Below are positions 6,932 through 17,100 of a stretch of DNA of 49,246 bases, piece by piece. Source of the stretch: CAYUWG01 sp964448285 (GTDB lineage Bacteria; Bacteroidota; Ignavibacteria; SZUA-365); NCBI GenBank assembly GCA_964448285.1, contig CAYUWG010000025.1, positions 1-49,246 of the forward strand. The letters run 5' to 3'. The notes under the pieces are model-generated. The model saw only the letters and a program-made list of their open reading frames with translations. It was not told the origin of the DNA and searched no databases. How positions within the stretch are numbered: position 1 is the first letter of the stretch; every line of letters starts with the position of its first letter. Made by a program: the position numbers and the translations under genes.

Positions 6932-9106
6932 ATGAACACTTTCAACAAACTCATTCTCGCATTGCTCATGGCAGTCTCTACGGTCGCGATGATCGGATGC
7001 GGCAGCAGTTCCGTGACAATGGACAGTTATCACGCCGCAAAGCAGGCATCGCTCGAAACGGTGAAAGCCGGGCGGTTCGACAACGGTCGCATGTGGACGT
7101 TCGAGTATCCGCCGATGGACTGGTTCCAGGAAGCGTACAGCTTTCGACCGGACCAGCAATGGATGGACGACGTGCGGATGTCCTCGCTCAAATTTGCGAC
7201 GTGGTGCTCTGCGTCCTTCGTCAGCGCCGACGGCCTCGTGATGACGAATCACCATTGTTCACGCAATCCTATCGTCGATGTACAGAAAGAGGGAGAGAAA
7301 TTCCTGGAGACCGGCTTCTACGCTGCGACGCTTGCAGACGAACGAAAAGTGCCGGGCCTTTTCGTCGAGCAATTGGTAAATATCAAGGACGTGACGACGG
7401 AAGTCCACGCGGCAATCGAAGCGGGGAAAACCGATGAGGAGAAGGTTTCCATGAGAGAGGAAGTGATCACGCGCATTCAGAAGCAAGCCGAAGAAGAGAC
7501 GAAGATGCGCGCGCAGGTCGTGTCGCTCTATCAAGGCGGGAAATACTCTCTCTATCTGTTCAAACGGTTTACCGACGTGCGGCTCGTCTTCGCGCCGGAA
7601 TTAGCGATGGGTCATTACGGCGGCGAGTGGGATAACTTCACATACCCTCGCTATGCTCAGGACTTCACGTTCTTCCGGGTCTATGACGATGACGGCAAGC
7701 CGTTGAAAACGAACCACTACTTCAAGTGGAGTGGAGCAGGAGCCAATCCCGGTGATGCGGTTTTCGTTGTCGGCAATCCCGGAAGGACGAACCGGCTCAA
7801 TACCGTTGCGCAGTTGGAATTCAGCCGTGACATCCAATATCCTTTCACCCATAAATTGCTCATCGATCGCATGGACGTTTTGAACGAATACGTCAAGCTC
7901 CATCCGGAAAAGAAAGATGCAATGATCACGCAGAAGCTCAGCATTGCGAACGGCCTGAAAGCATATACTGGCAGACTGAGCGGGCTTCGGGACGACGTGT
8001 TGATGCAGCGAAGGAAGGATTTCGAAAAACAATTTCGTTCGGCAATCAACGGGAAACCGGACCTTCGGGCGAAGTACGGACACCTCTGGGATGCAATCGC
8101 AGAGTCGAGAAACAAGGTGCGCGCCGTCGCAAATGATTTGTTCGGGCTTCGTACGAGCGGACTGGGCGTCTCCCAGCTTTTTTCGAGAGCGGCCGGCATC
8201 GTCAAATTCGCCGCACAGATCGCACTGCCGGAAGAGAAACGCGAGAAGCCGTACCAGGGAACTGCGCTGGACGTTACGAAGAGAGCGCTGACCAAAGCGG
8301 TGACGCTCGACAACACGATGGAGTTGCTCACGCTCGTCAAGCAATTGGAGAGCATGAAGAATCTCCTCGGCGCAAATGATCCCGTCGTGCAGATGGCGTT
8401 GAAGGGCGAAACACCCGAACAAGCCGCGAAGCGCATGATGAGCGCATCAGTCCTTGTCGATTCCGTGAAGTCTTCCGAACTGATGTCCGACCTTGCAGGT
8501 ATAAACACGTCATCCGATCCGTTCATTCAACTTGCCCGTTTAGCCGTACCTCGTCTCGATAAAGCCACGCAGGTGACGAATGAAATCAGTGCGCGTGATC
8601 AGGTAAACGCCGTCGAGATCGGACGCGCACTCTTCTCGGTCTATGGCACCTCCATTCCCCCCGATGCGACCTTCACGCTCCGGCTCGCCGATGGAGTCGT
8701 ACAGGGCTTTGAATACAACGGAACGAAAGCGCCCGCATTCACGACATACTACGGGATGTACGACAGGAATCGTTCTCACAAAGGAGAGGAGGACTGGCAC
8801 TTACCCAACCGCTGGCTCAATCCACCTACGGAGTTCGATCTCGGAACGCCATGCAACTTCGTCTCAACGAATGACATCATCGGCGGAAATTCCGGCAGCC
8901 CGATCGTGAACAAGAACAAAGAGATTGTCGGGATCGTGTTCGACGGGAATATCGAGAGCTTGCCGGGGGATTTCATTTTCGCAGAGGATGCCGGGAATCG
9001 CACGGTCTCCGTACACAGCGCGGGTATTCTTGCCGTCGTAAAGCACATATACAGAGCCGGTCGGATTGCGCGTGAACTTGAACAAGGGAAACTCGCTCAG
9101 CAGTGA
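6932..9106 (+). CDS. S46-family dipeptidyl-peptidase lipoprotein (DPP7-like), first copy
   Basis: A 724-residue S46 serine peptidase that removes dipeptides from oligopeptide N-termini in the periplasm or at the outer surface. The N-terminus is a lipoprotein-type signal ending MIGCGSS. The catalytic parts are clear: VMTNHHCS holds the His (about 107-108) and GGNSGSP the Ser (654), with the family segment DNFTYPRY between. The residue 18 after the catalytic Ser is Gly (in VFDGNIESLPGD). From family knowledge, Gly at this site marks DPP7 (hydrophobic P1), whereas Arg marks DPP11 (acidic P1). A related copy follows 109 bp downstream. Peptide-feeding Bacteroidota and some Proteobacteria carry such enzymes; the specificity is inferred. 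Confidence 0.93.
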   Translation: MNTFNKLILALLMAVSTVAMIGCGSSSVTMDSYHAAKQASLETVKAGRFDNGRMWTFEYPPMDWFQEAYSFRPDQQWMDDVRMSSLKFATWCSASFVSADGLVMTNHHCSRNPIVDVQKEGEKFLETGFYAATLADERKVPGLFVEQLVNIKDVTTEVHAAIEAGKTDEEKVSMREEVITRIQKQAEEETKMRAQVVSLYQGGKYSLYLFKRFTDVRLVFAPELAMGHYGGEWDNFTYPRYAQDFTFFRVYDDDGKPLKTNHYFKWSGAGANPGDAVFVVGNPGRTNRLNTVAQLEFSRDIQYPFTHKLLIDRMDVLNEYVKLHPEKKDAMITQKLSIANGLKAYTGRLSGLRDDVLMQRRKDFEKQFRSAINGKPDLRAKYGHLWDAIAESRNKVRAVANDLFGLRTSGLGVSQLFSRAAGIVKFAAQIALPEEKREKPYQGTALDVTKRALTKAVTLDNTMELLTLVKQLESMKNLLGANDPVVQMALKGETPEQAAKRMMSASVLVDSVKSSELMSDLAGINTSSDPFIQLARLAVPRLDKATQVTNEISARDQVNAVEIGRALFSVYGTSIPPDATFTLRLADGVVQGFEYNGTKAPAFTTYYGMYDRNRSHKGEEDWHLPNRWLNPPTEFDLGTPCNFVSTNDIIGGNSGSPIVNKNKEIVGIVFDGNIESLPGDFIFAEDAGNRTVSVHSAGILAVVKHIYRAGRIARELEQGKLAQQ

Positions 9107-9215
9107 ACAGGCTTCATCGTGACGTCAGGTTCATTGCTGCATCACGGGTGAAATCATTAGTTTTGTTCTGCGTTTTCACATGGAAAACAACCGATAATAA
9201 GGAAGGAAGAATGAT

Positions 9216-11393
9216 ATGAAACACAGTTTCCAGAAATGGATCATTGCCCTGCTATTCGGCGTGGTTGTTCTCGGTGGTTGCAGCAGCACCCGCGAGACAG
9301 GCCATAGCCAGTCAGGGAAACAGCAAGCTGAACTCAGCAACGTGCAACCCGGCCGCTTCGACGGCGGAAGGATGTGGACGTTCGATTACCCTCCGACTGA
9401 TTGGTTCAAGGAAGCATATAACTTCGCACCCGATCAGAAATGGATGGACGACGTGCGCATGGCGGCATTGCGTTTTGCGACGTATTGCTCCGCGTCATTC
9501 GTTAGCGCTGATGGGCTGGTCATGACCAACCACCATTGCGCCCGGCAAAGCGTCGAGGACGTATCGAAAGAAGGCGAGAAGCTCGTCGATAACGGATTCT
9601 GGGCGCCTACGCTCGAAGAAGAAAGAAAAGTCCCGGGCTTGTTTGTCGAACAGCTCGTCAGCATCAAAGACGTAACGGCGGAAGTTCAAAGCGCGATGGA
9701 CGTAGCGAAAACCGACGAGGAGAAAATTGCGAACCGTCGCCGCAAGATCGAGGAAATCGAAAAGCAGGCATCCGAGGAAACGAAACTTCGGGCACAGATC
9801 GTGACTCTCTATGCCGGCGGGAAGTACTCGATGTACCTGTACAAACGATACGATGACGTGCGTCTCGTCTTTGCACCCGAGTTGAAGATCGGATACTTCG
9901 GCGGCGACCCGGACAACTTCACGTACCCGCGCTATACATTGGACTGCTCTTTCTTCCGCGTTTATGATGAAGACGGCAAGCCTTTACGAACGGACCACTA
10001 TTTCAAGTGGAGCCGTTCCGGTGCATCGGAAGGCGAACCGGTGTTCGTCATTGGCAATCCTGCTCGAACGAACCGCCTGAACACTACGACCCAACTGGAG
10101 TTCAATAGAGACATTCAGTACCCGTATATCTCCCGAATACTCGATGACCGCGTCGCAGTGCTTAAAGCATATGCGGAGCTCCATCCGGAGAAGCGTGAGG
10201 AGATGATCAATCAGGTTTTCAACATCTCCAACAGTCAAAAAGCATACGCCGGCCAGCTCGCCGGATTGAGAAATGAATCGCTCATGCAACGACGACGCGC
10301 TTTCGATAAGAACTTTCACACAGCGGTGAATGCAAAACCGGAACTCAAAGCAAAGTACGGACACATCTGGGATGAGATCGCCCAATCACGAGCCAAGGTA
10401 CGATCTGTAGCCGCAGAGCTAACCGGCTTGCGCATGAACGGGCTTGGCGTTTCCGACTTTATGTCGCGCGCAGCCGGGCTTGTCAAGTATGCGACCGAGA
10501 TGGGAATGGAGGAAGACAAACGATCCAAAGCCTATCAATCGAGCGGCCTCGCTGCAGTTAAGCGCGCTCTGGTAAAGGAGTTCGCCGCCGATATCGATAT
10601 GGAACGGCTCACACTCGAAAAACAACTCGAATTGATGCGTGACTGGCTTGGCAAGGATGATCCTATCATACGGATCGCTTTCGGCGGATTGAGCGCGAAA
10701 GAAGCAGCAAGCAACCTCCTCGGCAAATCGTCACTAAAGGACGTGAACGTCCTACAGGCGCTTGTCGATGGTGCTCCGGCATCCATCATGAACTCCGATG
10801 ATCCTTTTATCGCGATTGCGAAGTTAGGACTTCCACGATATGAGAAAGCGCAAAAGGTTTCCGAGGAAGTTCGCACCCGCGACCAGGTCAATCAGACTCT
10901 TCTCGGACGCGCATTGTTCGATATCTATGGCACATCGATTCCGCCGGATGCGACGTTCTCCCTGCGCATCGCCGATGGCGTCGTCATGGGATTCGACTAC
11001 AATGGTACGACGGCTCCGTGGTACACGACATTCTATGGAATGTATGACCGTCATTACTCGACGAAGGGAAAGACGGATTGGGACCTTCCGGAGCGCTGGC
11101 TCAATCCTTCGTCTTCGTTCGATCTCTCGACGCCGCTCAACTTCGTTTCCACCAACGACATCATCGGTGGCAACAGCGGCAGCCCGATGATCAACAAGAA
11201 CAAGGAAATCGTCGGCCTGATCTTCGATGGTAACATCGAGAGCCTCCCCGGCGATTACATCTTTGCGGAGGATGCGAATAACAGAACGGTATCCGTGCAT
11301 TCGAGCGGTATGCTTGAAGCGATGAAGCATATCTACAAAGCCGGTCGTTTGGCTACCGAGCTTTCGAGCGGAAAGATGGCATCGAAAGAATAG
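9216..11393 (+). CDS. S46-family dipeptidyl-peptidase lipoprotein (DPP7-like), second copy
   Basis: A 725-residue paralogue of the preceding S46 peptidase, aligned almost without gaps (its catalytic Ser is also residue 654). The signal is a good lipobox, VVLGGCSS. VMTNHHCA carries the catalytic His and GGNSGSP the Ser; the specificity residue 18 positions on is again Gly (IFDGNIESLPGD), which predicts DPP7-like preference. The N-terminal mature region and the middle helical domain differ more than the two catalytic ends, so the copies may differ in subsite preference. A strong ribosome site AAGGAAGGA precedes the ATG. The gene ends 27 bp before a rho-independent terminator, so the two peptidases probably form one transcription unit. 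Confidence 0.93.
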   Translation: MKHSFQKWIIALLFGVVVLGGCSSTRETGHSQSGKQQAELSNVQPGRFDGGRMWTFDYPPTDWFKEAYNFAPDQKWMDDVRMAALRFATYCSASFVSADGLVMTNHHCARQSVEDVSKEGEKLVDNGFWAPTLEEERKVPGLFVEQLVSIKDVTAEVQSAMDVAKTDEEKIANRRRKIEEIEKQASEETKLRAQIVTLYAGGKYSMYLYKRYDDVRLVFAPELKIGYFGGDPDNFTYPRYTLDCSFFRVYDEDGKPLRTDHYFKWSRSGASEGEPVFVIGNPARTNRLNTTTQLEFNRDIQYPYISRILDDRVAVLKAYAELHPEKREEMINQVFNISNSQKAYAGQLAGLRNESLMQRRRAFDKNFHTAVNAKPELKAKYGHIWDEIAQSRAKVRSVAAELTGLRMNGLGVSDFMSRAAGLVKYATEMGMEEDKRSKAYQSSGLAAVKRALVKEFAADIDMERLTLEKQLELMRDWLGKDDPIIRIAFGGLSAKEAASNLLGKSSLKDVNVLQALVDGAPASIMNSDDPFIAIAKLGLPRYEKAQKVSEEVRTRDQVNQTLLGRALFDIYGTSIPPDATFSLRIADGVVMGFDYNGTTAPWYTTFYGMYDRHYSTKGKTDWDLPERWLNPSSSFDLSTPLNFVSTNDIIGGNSGSPMINKNKEIVGLIFDGNIESLPGDYIFAEDANNRTVSVHSSGMLEAMKHIYKAGRLATELSSGKMASKE

Positions 11394-11420
11394 AAGCGAA
11401 CAATACCAATAGCATTAAGA

Positions 11421-11449
11421 GGCTGTCTATAAGGGACAGCCTTTTTTTT
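11421..11449 (+). terminator. Rho-independent terminator after the S46 pair
   Basis: A 7-bp GC-rich stem (GGCTGTC / GACAGCC) with a short loop is followed directly by eight T residues. It sits 27 bp past the second S46 peptidase stop codon in the right orientation. Confidence 0.9.
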
Positions 11450-11532
11450 CCGCAGCAGAATTACGCGGTCAGTATTTGACGGTAGTTCTTCAATGCACAC
11501 ACATATTCTTCACAGTCTGTATTCCTTTTTCA

Positions 11533-11940
11533 TCAAGGTGGGACGGAGTTCGTGCCAGTGTGTCGGTGTAGCGCAAAATTATCTTGATTGGTTTTTCGTT
11601 GCGTGATCATAGGACATTGAACATCACCAAGAGACAATGTTTTCGTCAGGTTGCCAACTCCTTTCAATTTCTCATTCGATGACACAGATTGAGTGCGAGT
11701 TTGACACACCGGGTTCATGCGGCACCCATGATTATACTGGATGTCGGTCGTACCGTAGGATAACATGGTCGTGTGATTCCCGATCTCTCTATGGAAGATT
11801 AGCGTGTATGCGTTAAGGCCGGAGGGATACATCCAACATCCGAGAATCGAATACTTGTTCTCAATAATTTCATAATAGAATCTCTTGGATAAAGCAATAA
11901 TAGCGGCTATGTTGGCCTGAGTTTCCGGTGTTGAAAACAT
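11533..11940 (-). CDS. Doubtful 135-residue reading frame in an otherwise empty gap
   Basis: The stretch from the terminator at 11449 to the next plus-strand gene holds no recognisable gene. The only sizeable frame is this minus-strand one, which begins MFSTPETQANIAAIIAL and contains a tract with Cys and aromatic residues (ILGCWMYPSGLNAY, YNHGCRMNPVC). I recognise no family. Its C-terminal third looks like low-information sequence (TQRKTNQDNFALHRHTG). There is no convincing ribosome site. It does not overlap the neighbouring barrel gene if that gene starts at 11949. It may be a remnant or a chance frame. Confidence 0.22.
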   Translation of the reverse strand: MFSTPETQANIAAIIALSKRFYYEIIENKYSILGCWMYPSGLNAYTLIFHREIGNHTTMLSYGTTDIQYNHGCRMNPVCQTRTQSVSSNEKLKGVGNLTKTLSLGDVQCPMITQRKTNQDNFALHRHTGTNSVPP

Positions 11941-11948
11941 CTCCCATA

Positions 11949-14114
11949 ATGATGCAATCCGTTCCTGTCTTCAGCAAGGTCGTAACTGATCGGAGACCGC
12001 TCATACTTGCTCCTATCGTTCCACTTGCTCTTCTCCTGCTCTTCACCGTCACGACATCAATTCACGGCCAGACAGACGATGATTTTGAACAGCAAAAGTT
12101 GACCATGACTCGCCTGCGAAACATCACGCAGACGAAAACACTGAACCTGTTACTCATACTCAAGAAACTCGATGAGAAAAAGGAAGTTTTTGGCAAGCGA
12201 TTGAAGGTTATCAAACAGGAAGCCCCAGTTCATGAATCGAACGCACCGGAGTCCAGGACTCTCCATACCGCGAAGTATGGAGACGAATTTGAAGAAACGG
12301 AAATGATCGATTCCTGGCGCCACGTTTTTCTTCCTGATGGCAGGGACGGTTGGATTGAAGAACGCTTCGTGCAATCCATCACTGTCCCCAAGAAGGTCGG
12401 GAAAGTCATCGACTCTCAAACTGAAGCGGCCATGGTTGAGATCGCTGAGAGATTGAACGGTATGGTTCAGGGATTATCCGATTCTGCTGAAGTCGTTTAC
12501 AGGCAAGCGGTCGATCAATTCGTACAGCTCTCTGAAAAAGAGAAATCAAGCGTTCAGAAACTCATGAATGAAATTGAACACGAACACGATAGACTTGTTG
12601 GATTTTCAGAATACGCTCGTCACTTCACACCCAGATACGCTGTTCGTCGTGAACCGAACCTCTCGCAACCGTCTGCCCTGCGGTTTCCCGGGCCACTGTC
12701 TGGTGAACTCGGTATCAATCTGGGTAATTCAGCATACAATACTTCGTACACGGAGAGTACCAAGTCGAGTAGCAGCGCGCGGACGCTGTTCTTCAATGGA
12801 GCAATGACATTATCGGATGCGGCACAAGCGACCGCACAACTCAGCCATCATCGGACAGTCCTTCAAACTCCATTTACATCGAATGACATCCGCCTCGGCT
12901 TCGATTACGCCTTCAGTCATAGAACAACCATCAACAGCTATGGTGTGCTTGGCACCTACGCAGATGATCTTTCTCCGATGAATGATTTTGCGCGATACGA
13001 ACTTGGAGCGAATCTCCGCACACCGCTCGGAGAAACGACACAATTCACTTCCGACCTGACCTTCTCCGGAAAATCATATAAGGATGAATCGAGTAACAGC
13101 TATTCAGGAATCCAGCTGCTATCCAATATGAAAATGAAATCGGGAGAGGAATCCGACTGGGTGTTCGGGTTGAATGCAGCGCTTCAGCAAAGCGATATCA
13201 GTTATCTGAAGTTCAACAGAATCGCTCCGTCGGCTCAGTATCTCTCCCGCTCAGGCGGAAGAGGATTCGGGATTAAGGCTGAGATTGAGAATATGGGCTA
13301 TGCCGGCACATCGGCGGGGAATGATTTTCTTCGTGAACAGATTGACCTTGTTTGGTCTGAGGATAACGTGTCTCGGCAAGTCACGATCATCGGAAAACAA
13401 TTTCCAAAAAATGAACTGCAAAACTACCTCCGATTGCAGACACAAATACGCTTGCGGGATCAGACTGGTGATTCACACTCCAGCGCGAACTATTCAGCGT
13501 TGTTCAATTTCTTCACGACATCGAGCGGAACCCAACCACATTACATTGACCTTCGGTCTGATGCCTCGAACGTAGGTTCATTCATCTCGACGGATTGGAG
13601 CTTGTTCGGTCGTGCGTGGTTCGACCAGAAGGACACGACGGATCGCGATCATATACTCGATACCTATGCTCGTGTTGGATTTCAAATCTCCTCCGTCAAC
13701 GTTGGACCTCTGATCGGTGCTCACCTTCAGATTCGAAAAGATGCAAAAGTTTTCAAGCGGGATGGTAACAGCTTGAGAGTTGGGATCGATGCGAACGGCA
13801 ATTTCACGATCGAGAAAGCTCAACTCCGTGTGAATGCCCGTTACGAGAAAGACTTCGTGTACGGTCGGATGCTTACGATCGATCGCACGACGAGCATTGT
13901 CAATTTCGGCCAACTCGTCGAGCGACACCCGATCACATTTCAATTCTCGATCGATCTTCGATATCCACTACTCCCGGCATTGGATCTCACGTTGAACATC
14001 AACAGGTACGAAGTACACCCGGATGTGAACATGGAACTAAGCGCCGACCCGATAGAGCGGCGGTATCAATTCAATGCGCTCGTCGGCGCGAATTATCGGT
14101 TCGACTCAAAATAA
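11949..14114 (+). CDS. Secreted outer-membrane beta-barrel protein with N-terminal SH3-like domain
   Basis: About 720 residues, unknown function. The N-terminus has a long basic stretch and a hydrophobic core (PLILAPIVPLALLLLF) ending near IHGQ, a plausible signal peptide. It is followed by a segment (VHESNAPESRTLHTAKYGD ... WRHVFLPDGRDGWIEERFV) that reads like a bacterial SH3 domain, then a charged helical region. From about residue 240 to the end it alternates polar and aromatic/hydrophobic residues with Gly/Ser/Asn-rich turns, as in outer-membrane barrels, and it ends in YRFDSK. In-frame GTG (11928) and ATG (11952) starts are alternatives; no strong ribosome site helps. It precedes the 1403-residue secreted protein by 38 bp, which suggests a shared export or anchoring role. 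Confidence 0.7.
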   Translation: MMQSVPVFSKVVTDRRPLILAPIVPLALLLLFTVTTSIHGQTDDDFEQQKLTMTRLRNITQTKTLNLLLILKKLDEKKEVFGKRLKVIKQEAPVHESNAPESRTLHTAKYGDEFEETEMIDSWRHVFLPDGRDGWIEERFVQSITVPKKVGKVIDSQTEAAMVEIAERLNGMVQGLSDSAEVVYRQAVDQFVQLSEKEKSSVQKLMNEIEHEHDRLVGFSEYARHFTPRYAVRREPNLSQPSALRFPGPLSGELGINLGNSAYNTSYTESTKSSSSARTLFFNGAMTLSDAAQATAQLSHHRTVLQTPFTSNDIRLGFDYAFSHRTTINSYGVLGTYADDLSPMNDFARYELGANLRTPLGETTQFTSDLTFSGKSYKDESSNSYSGIQLLSNMKMKSGEESDWVFGLNAALQQSDISYLKFNRIAPSAQYLSRSGGRGFGIKAEIENMGYAGTSAGNDFLREQIDLVWSEDNVSRQVTIIGKQFPKNELQNYLRLQTQIRLRDQTGDSHSSANYSALFNFFTTSSGTQPHYIDLRSDASNVGSFISTDWSLFGRAWFDQKDTTDRDHILDTYARVGFQISSVNVGPLIGAHLQIRKDAKVFKRDGNSLRVGIDANGNFTIEKAQLRVNARYEKDFVYGRMLTIDRTTSIVNFGQLVERHPITFQFSIDLRYPLLPALDLTLNINRYEVHPDVNMELSADPIERRYQFNALVGANYRFDSK

Positions 14115-14152
14115 TCGTCGCCACAACAGGTATTCACGAAAGGAATTCTCCA

Positions 14153-17100
14153 ATGACAAGAGTTTTGGTTCTCGCTACATGTTTGCTGTGCGTCGCATCA
14201 CGTGGGATCGCTCAGGTGAGCGCTGCTTTGACCAACCTCAGCTTTGGCAAAGAGCAAAGTGTACGGAGTTCAATCCCAATGAACCCCGCAACGTTGGGAC
14301 CGGGAGCAACACTTGTGACATCGGCACCGGGGACAACGATTGCGTGGGAAACACCAAGCACAGGAAGTCTCTATGCTTCCGTTGCAGTCGGTCCTATCGG
14401 AATCGGGACGCTGCTCACTGCCGACCTGTTGCCCTTGTATGGATGTCAGTCTTCCGTCATTTATGAAGCGCCAAATCATCCCTTTATCATTCAATCCATG
14501 CTACAAGGTGGAACGGTGAACGTCGGTGGAACAATCTGCGGTTCAACTCCCGCGGTAAAGGATTTTACCTCGATAGAATATGGCAGAAGGAAGATTGTCA
14601 TCACTGCGGCAAATAACACGATTCAAGCGGGAACACCAACCGTAGTGGTATTCATCCTTCCACCAAACTTTACTCCGCTCTCGATGATTCGTATCGATTT
14701 CGGCACTGAAGTCTCTGCCTTCGGAGAAACCGGAAGAATCTTCACCGTCCCAATAACACTCAATCCCCTTGCTGTCGCCGTTACGTACCCGGCAGACTAT
14801 CATGGTGAATCCGTAGGTGTCGAAGCGATTGCCACGACCGGAACATTCATCGAAACTTCTCCAATCAGTGCGTCGGGGTCCGGTGTCTTGGCAACGGGCG
14901 CGACTGTTTCGAACGCCGCATCGTTCAAAGTTGTGAAAGCAGCGTCAGGTTCTTTGACCGTTGCGCTGTTGGCAAACCGCCGGCTCGTTCGCAGGAACGG
15001 TCAGGTGAATTATACATACACAATCACCAATGGATCGGCTGTTGCGTTGAGTAACGTGCAAGTGTGGGATAATCAATTCGGGAACATCGACCAGCGGGCG
15101 ACTCTCGGTCCGGGTGGAACGATGATTTCGAATAATTCACCGGCGCTGACATCGACAACGAAGAACCATGCTATCGTGACTGCTTCTGATCCATTTGGGA
15201 AAACCGTTACCGCAGAGAGTAATGAAGTTGAAGTGCGTGTCATCGATCCCGCTATTCGCATTACGGTTTGGGTCACTCCAGGACGGGCGGTGAAAGTCGG
15301 TCAGCAAGCGACGGTCAACTATCAGGTGGATAACATAGGCGATGCGCCGCTGGGACCGGTAACGATTCGCGATCTTACCGATGCGTTCACTTTCCCTCCG
15401 ATACCGAGGCTTGAACAAGCAGCGAGTACAACGCTTCAAAGGATAATCACGATCAGAGCCGAGGATAAGACCCGTCAAGCTCAGGCATCTGCTGTTGTGA
15501 TTGATGATCCAGCAGGGCCCGATGTTGAAGCCACGGATGACGAAACTCTGGATATTCGAACACCGCAAATCGGCTTATCGCTTGCAGTGGATAAGAATCC
15601 GGTGAAACTCAACACCGATGTCACGCTAACTGCGACAGTTTCCAACTTGGGCGATGCTGATCTGTACAACATATCCGTAGCCCTGGATGGACAATCCATC
15701 GGTACAGTTCAGGAACTCACCGCTCATACACAGACGCAGATGAACGCGACGCCACAGACGATGATTGCGACGAAAACATTTTCTGCCGTTGTGACCGCAG
15801 TCGATAACTGGCAAGACGCTCATACTGCAACTGCACAGATTACCGTGAACGTCATCAATCCGGCTTTGAAAGTATCCGTCAAAGCGAACGGCGCTAAGAC
15901 GAAAGTGAAAGTCAAAAAGGGATCGACGGTTCAGTTCGACTACACCATTCAGAACAACGGCAACTGCGAACTTCGAAACGTCAAACTGCTCGTCGATGGA
16001 AATGAAGCAGCGCGCTTCGATATACTGCCGGCCAACGCAGTAAAATCAGTGTCGTCCGCTGAAGTTATCAACGATGACGTTATCAAGACCGTTCGAGGCA
16101 TGGGCAGCGATCCCAACGGGGATCAACTTGCGGAGACTGACAAAATAGTAGTCGAAGCTGAAGGTTTCTTTGCCGGTATAGGCATCACCGTGGACTTCGT
16201 GAAGAAGCTTCTCAACGACATCGATATCTATAAGCAGAAGATAGAGAGTCTCTCGAACGAGTTTAAGGCAGGCATCAAACAACATGCGATCGATAAAACG
16301 AATCCATGCGATGACGGAAGACTTTCGACGATGGTTCAAGAAGCACAGACGTATTTGAAACTGTACGAGGATGCGATCGCCGAACTGCAGAAGCAGAGCA
16401 CCGAACTCATCAAGATTGCCGCATCGAATCCGGACCTCGCTGATCTCCTCGACCTTGTGACGAAAGCACTGGGAGGCGTTTCCCAGCGCATCAAAGGCCT
16501 CGTCGATGATATGAAAACAGAGTGGGCGAACCTCAACTGTGGAGAACCGATTAAAAAGGATCACATTGTCAATGTGACGGTCAGCGTCCAGGATGAAAAC
16601 GGAAATGCGCTTTCGGGCGCGTCCGTGCGCTGTGATAGAAACGATGGTAGGACAGGTGCGAATGGTCAGGCTGTTTTCACGCTTGCGCTCAGCAAAGATG
16701 AAGTAGTCGATGCAACGGCCTCGTTTACGACAAATGCCGGATATACGGCAAATGGAAACAATAGCGCCAAGTTTTCATCTGGCGACTATCTGCTCATCCC
16801 GATAACACTGAACACATCGCCCGTGCTGAAAGTGACCGTGACTGGCAAGGTCGTCGATAAAAACAACCGACCGCTCGCAGGTGCTATGATCAGTGTCGAA
16901 GGTGGAGCGCCTGTACCGGTTGACGCGAGTGGAAATTTCACCGTAACAGTCGATGCGAAGCCGGGGACAAAATTGACCATCGTGGCAACGGTGAAGAATC
17001 TCAAGGGAAAAGCAGAAAGCGCATCGACGAGCGTCGTTGTCGGAAGCGACGCAGTTATCACGACTCCGGTAATTGTAATCAAGAATGCTGACGCTGGTGA

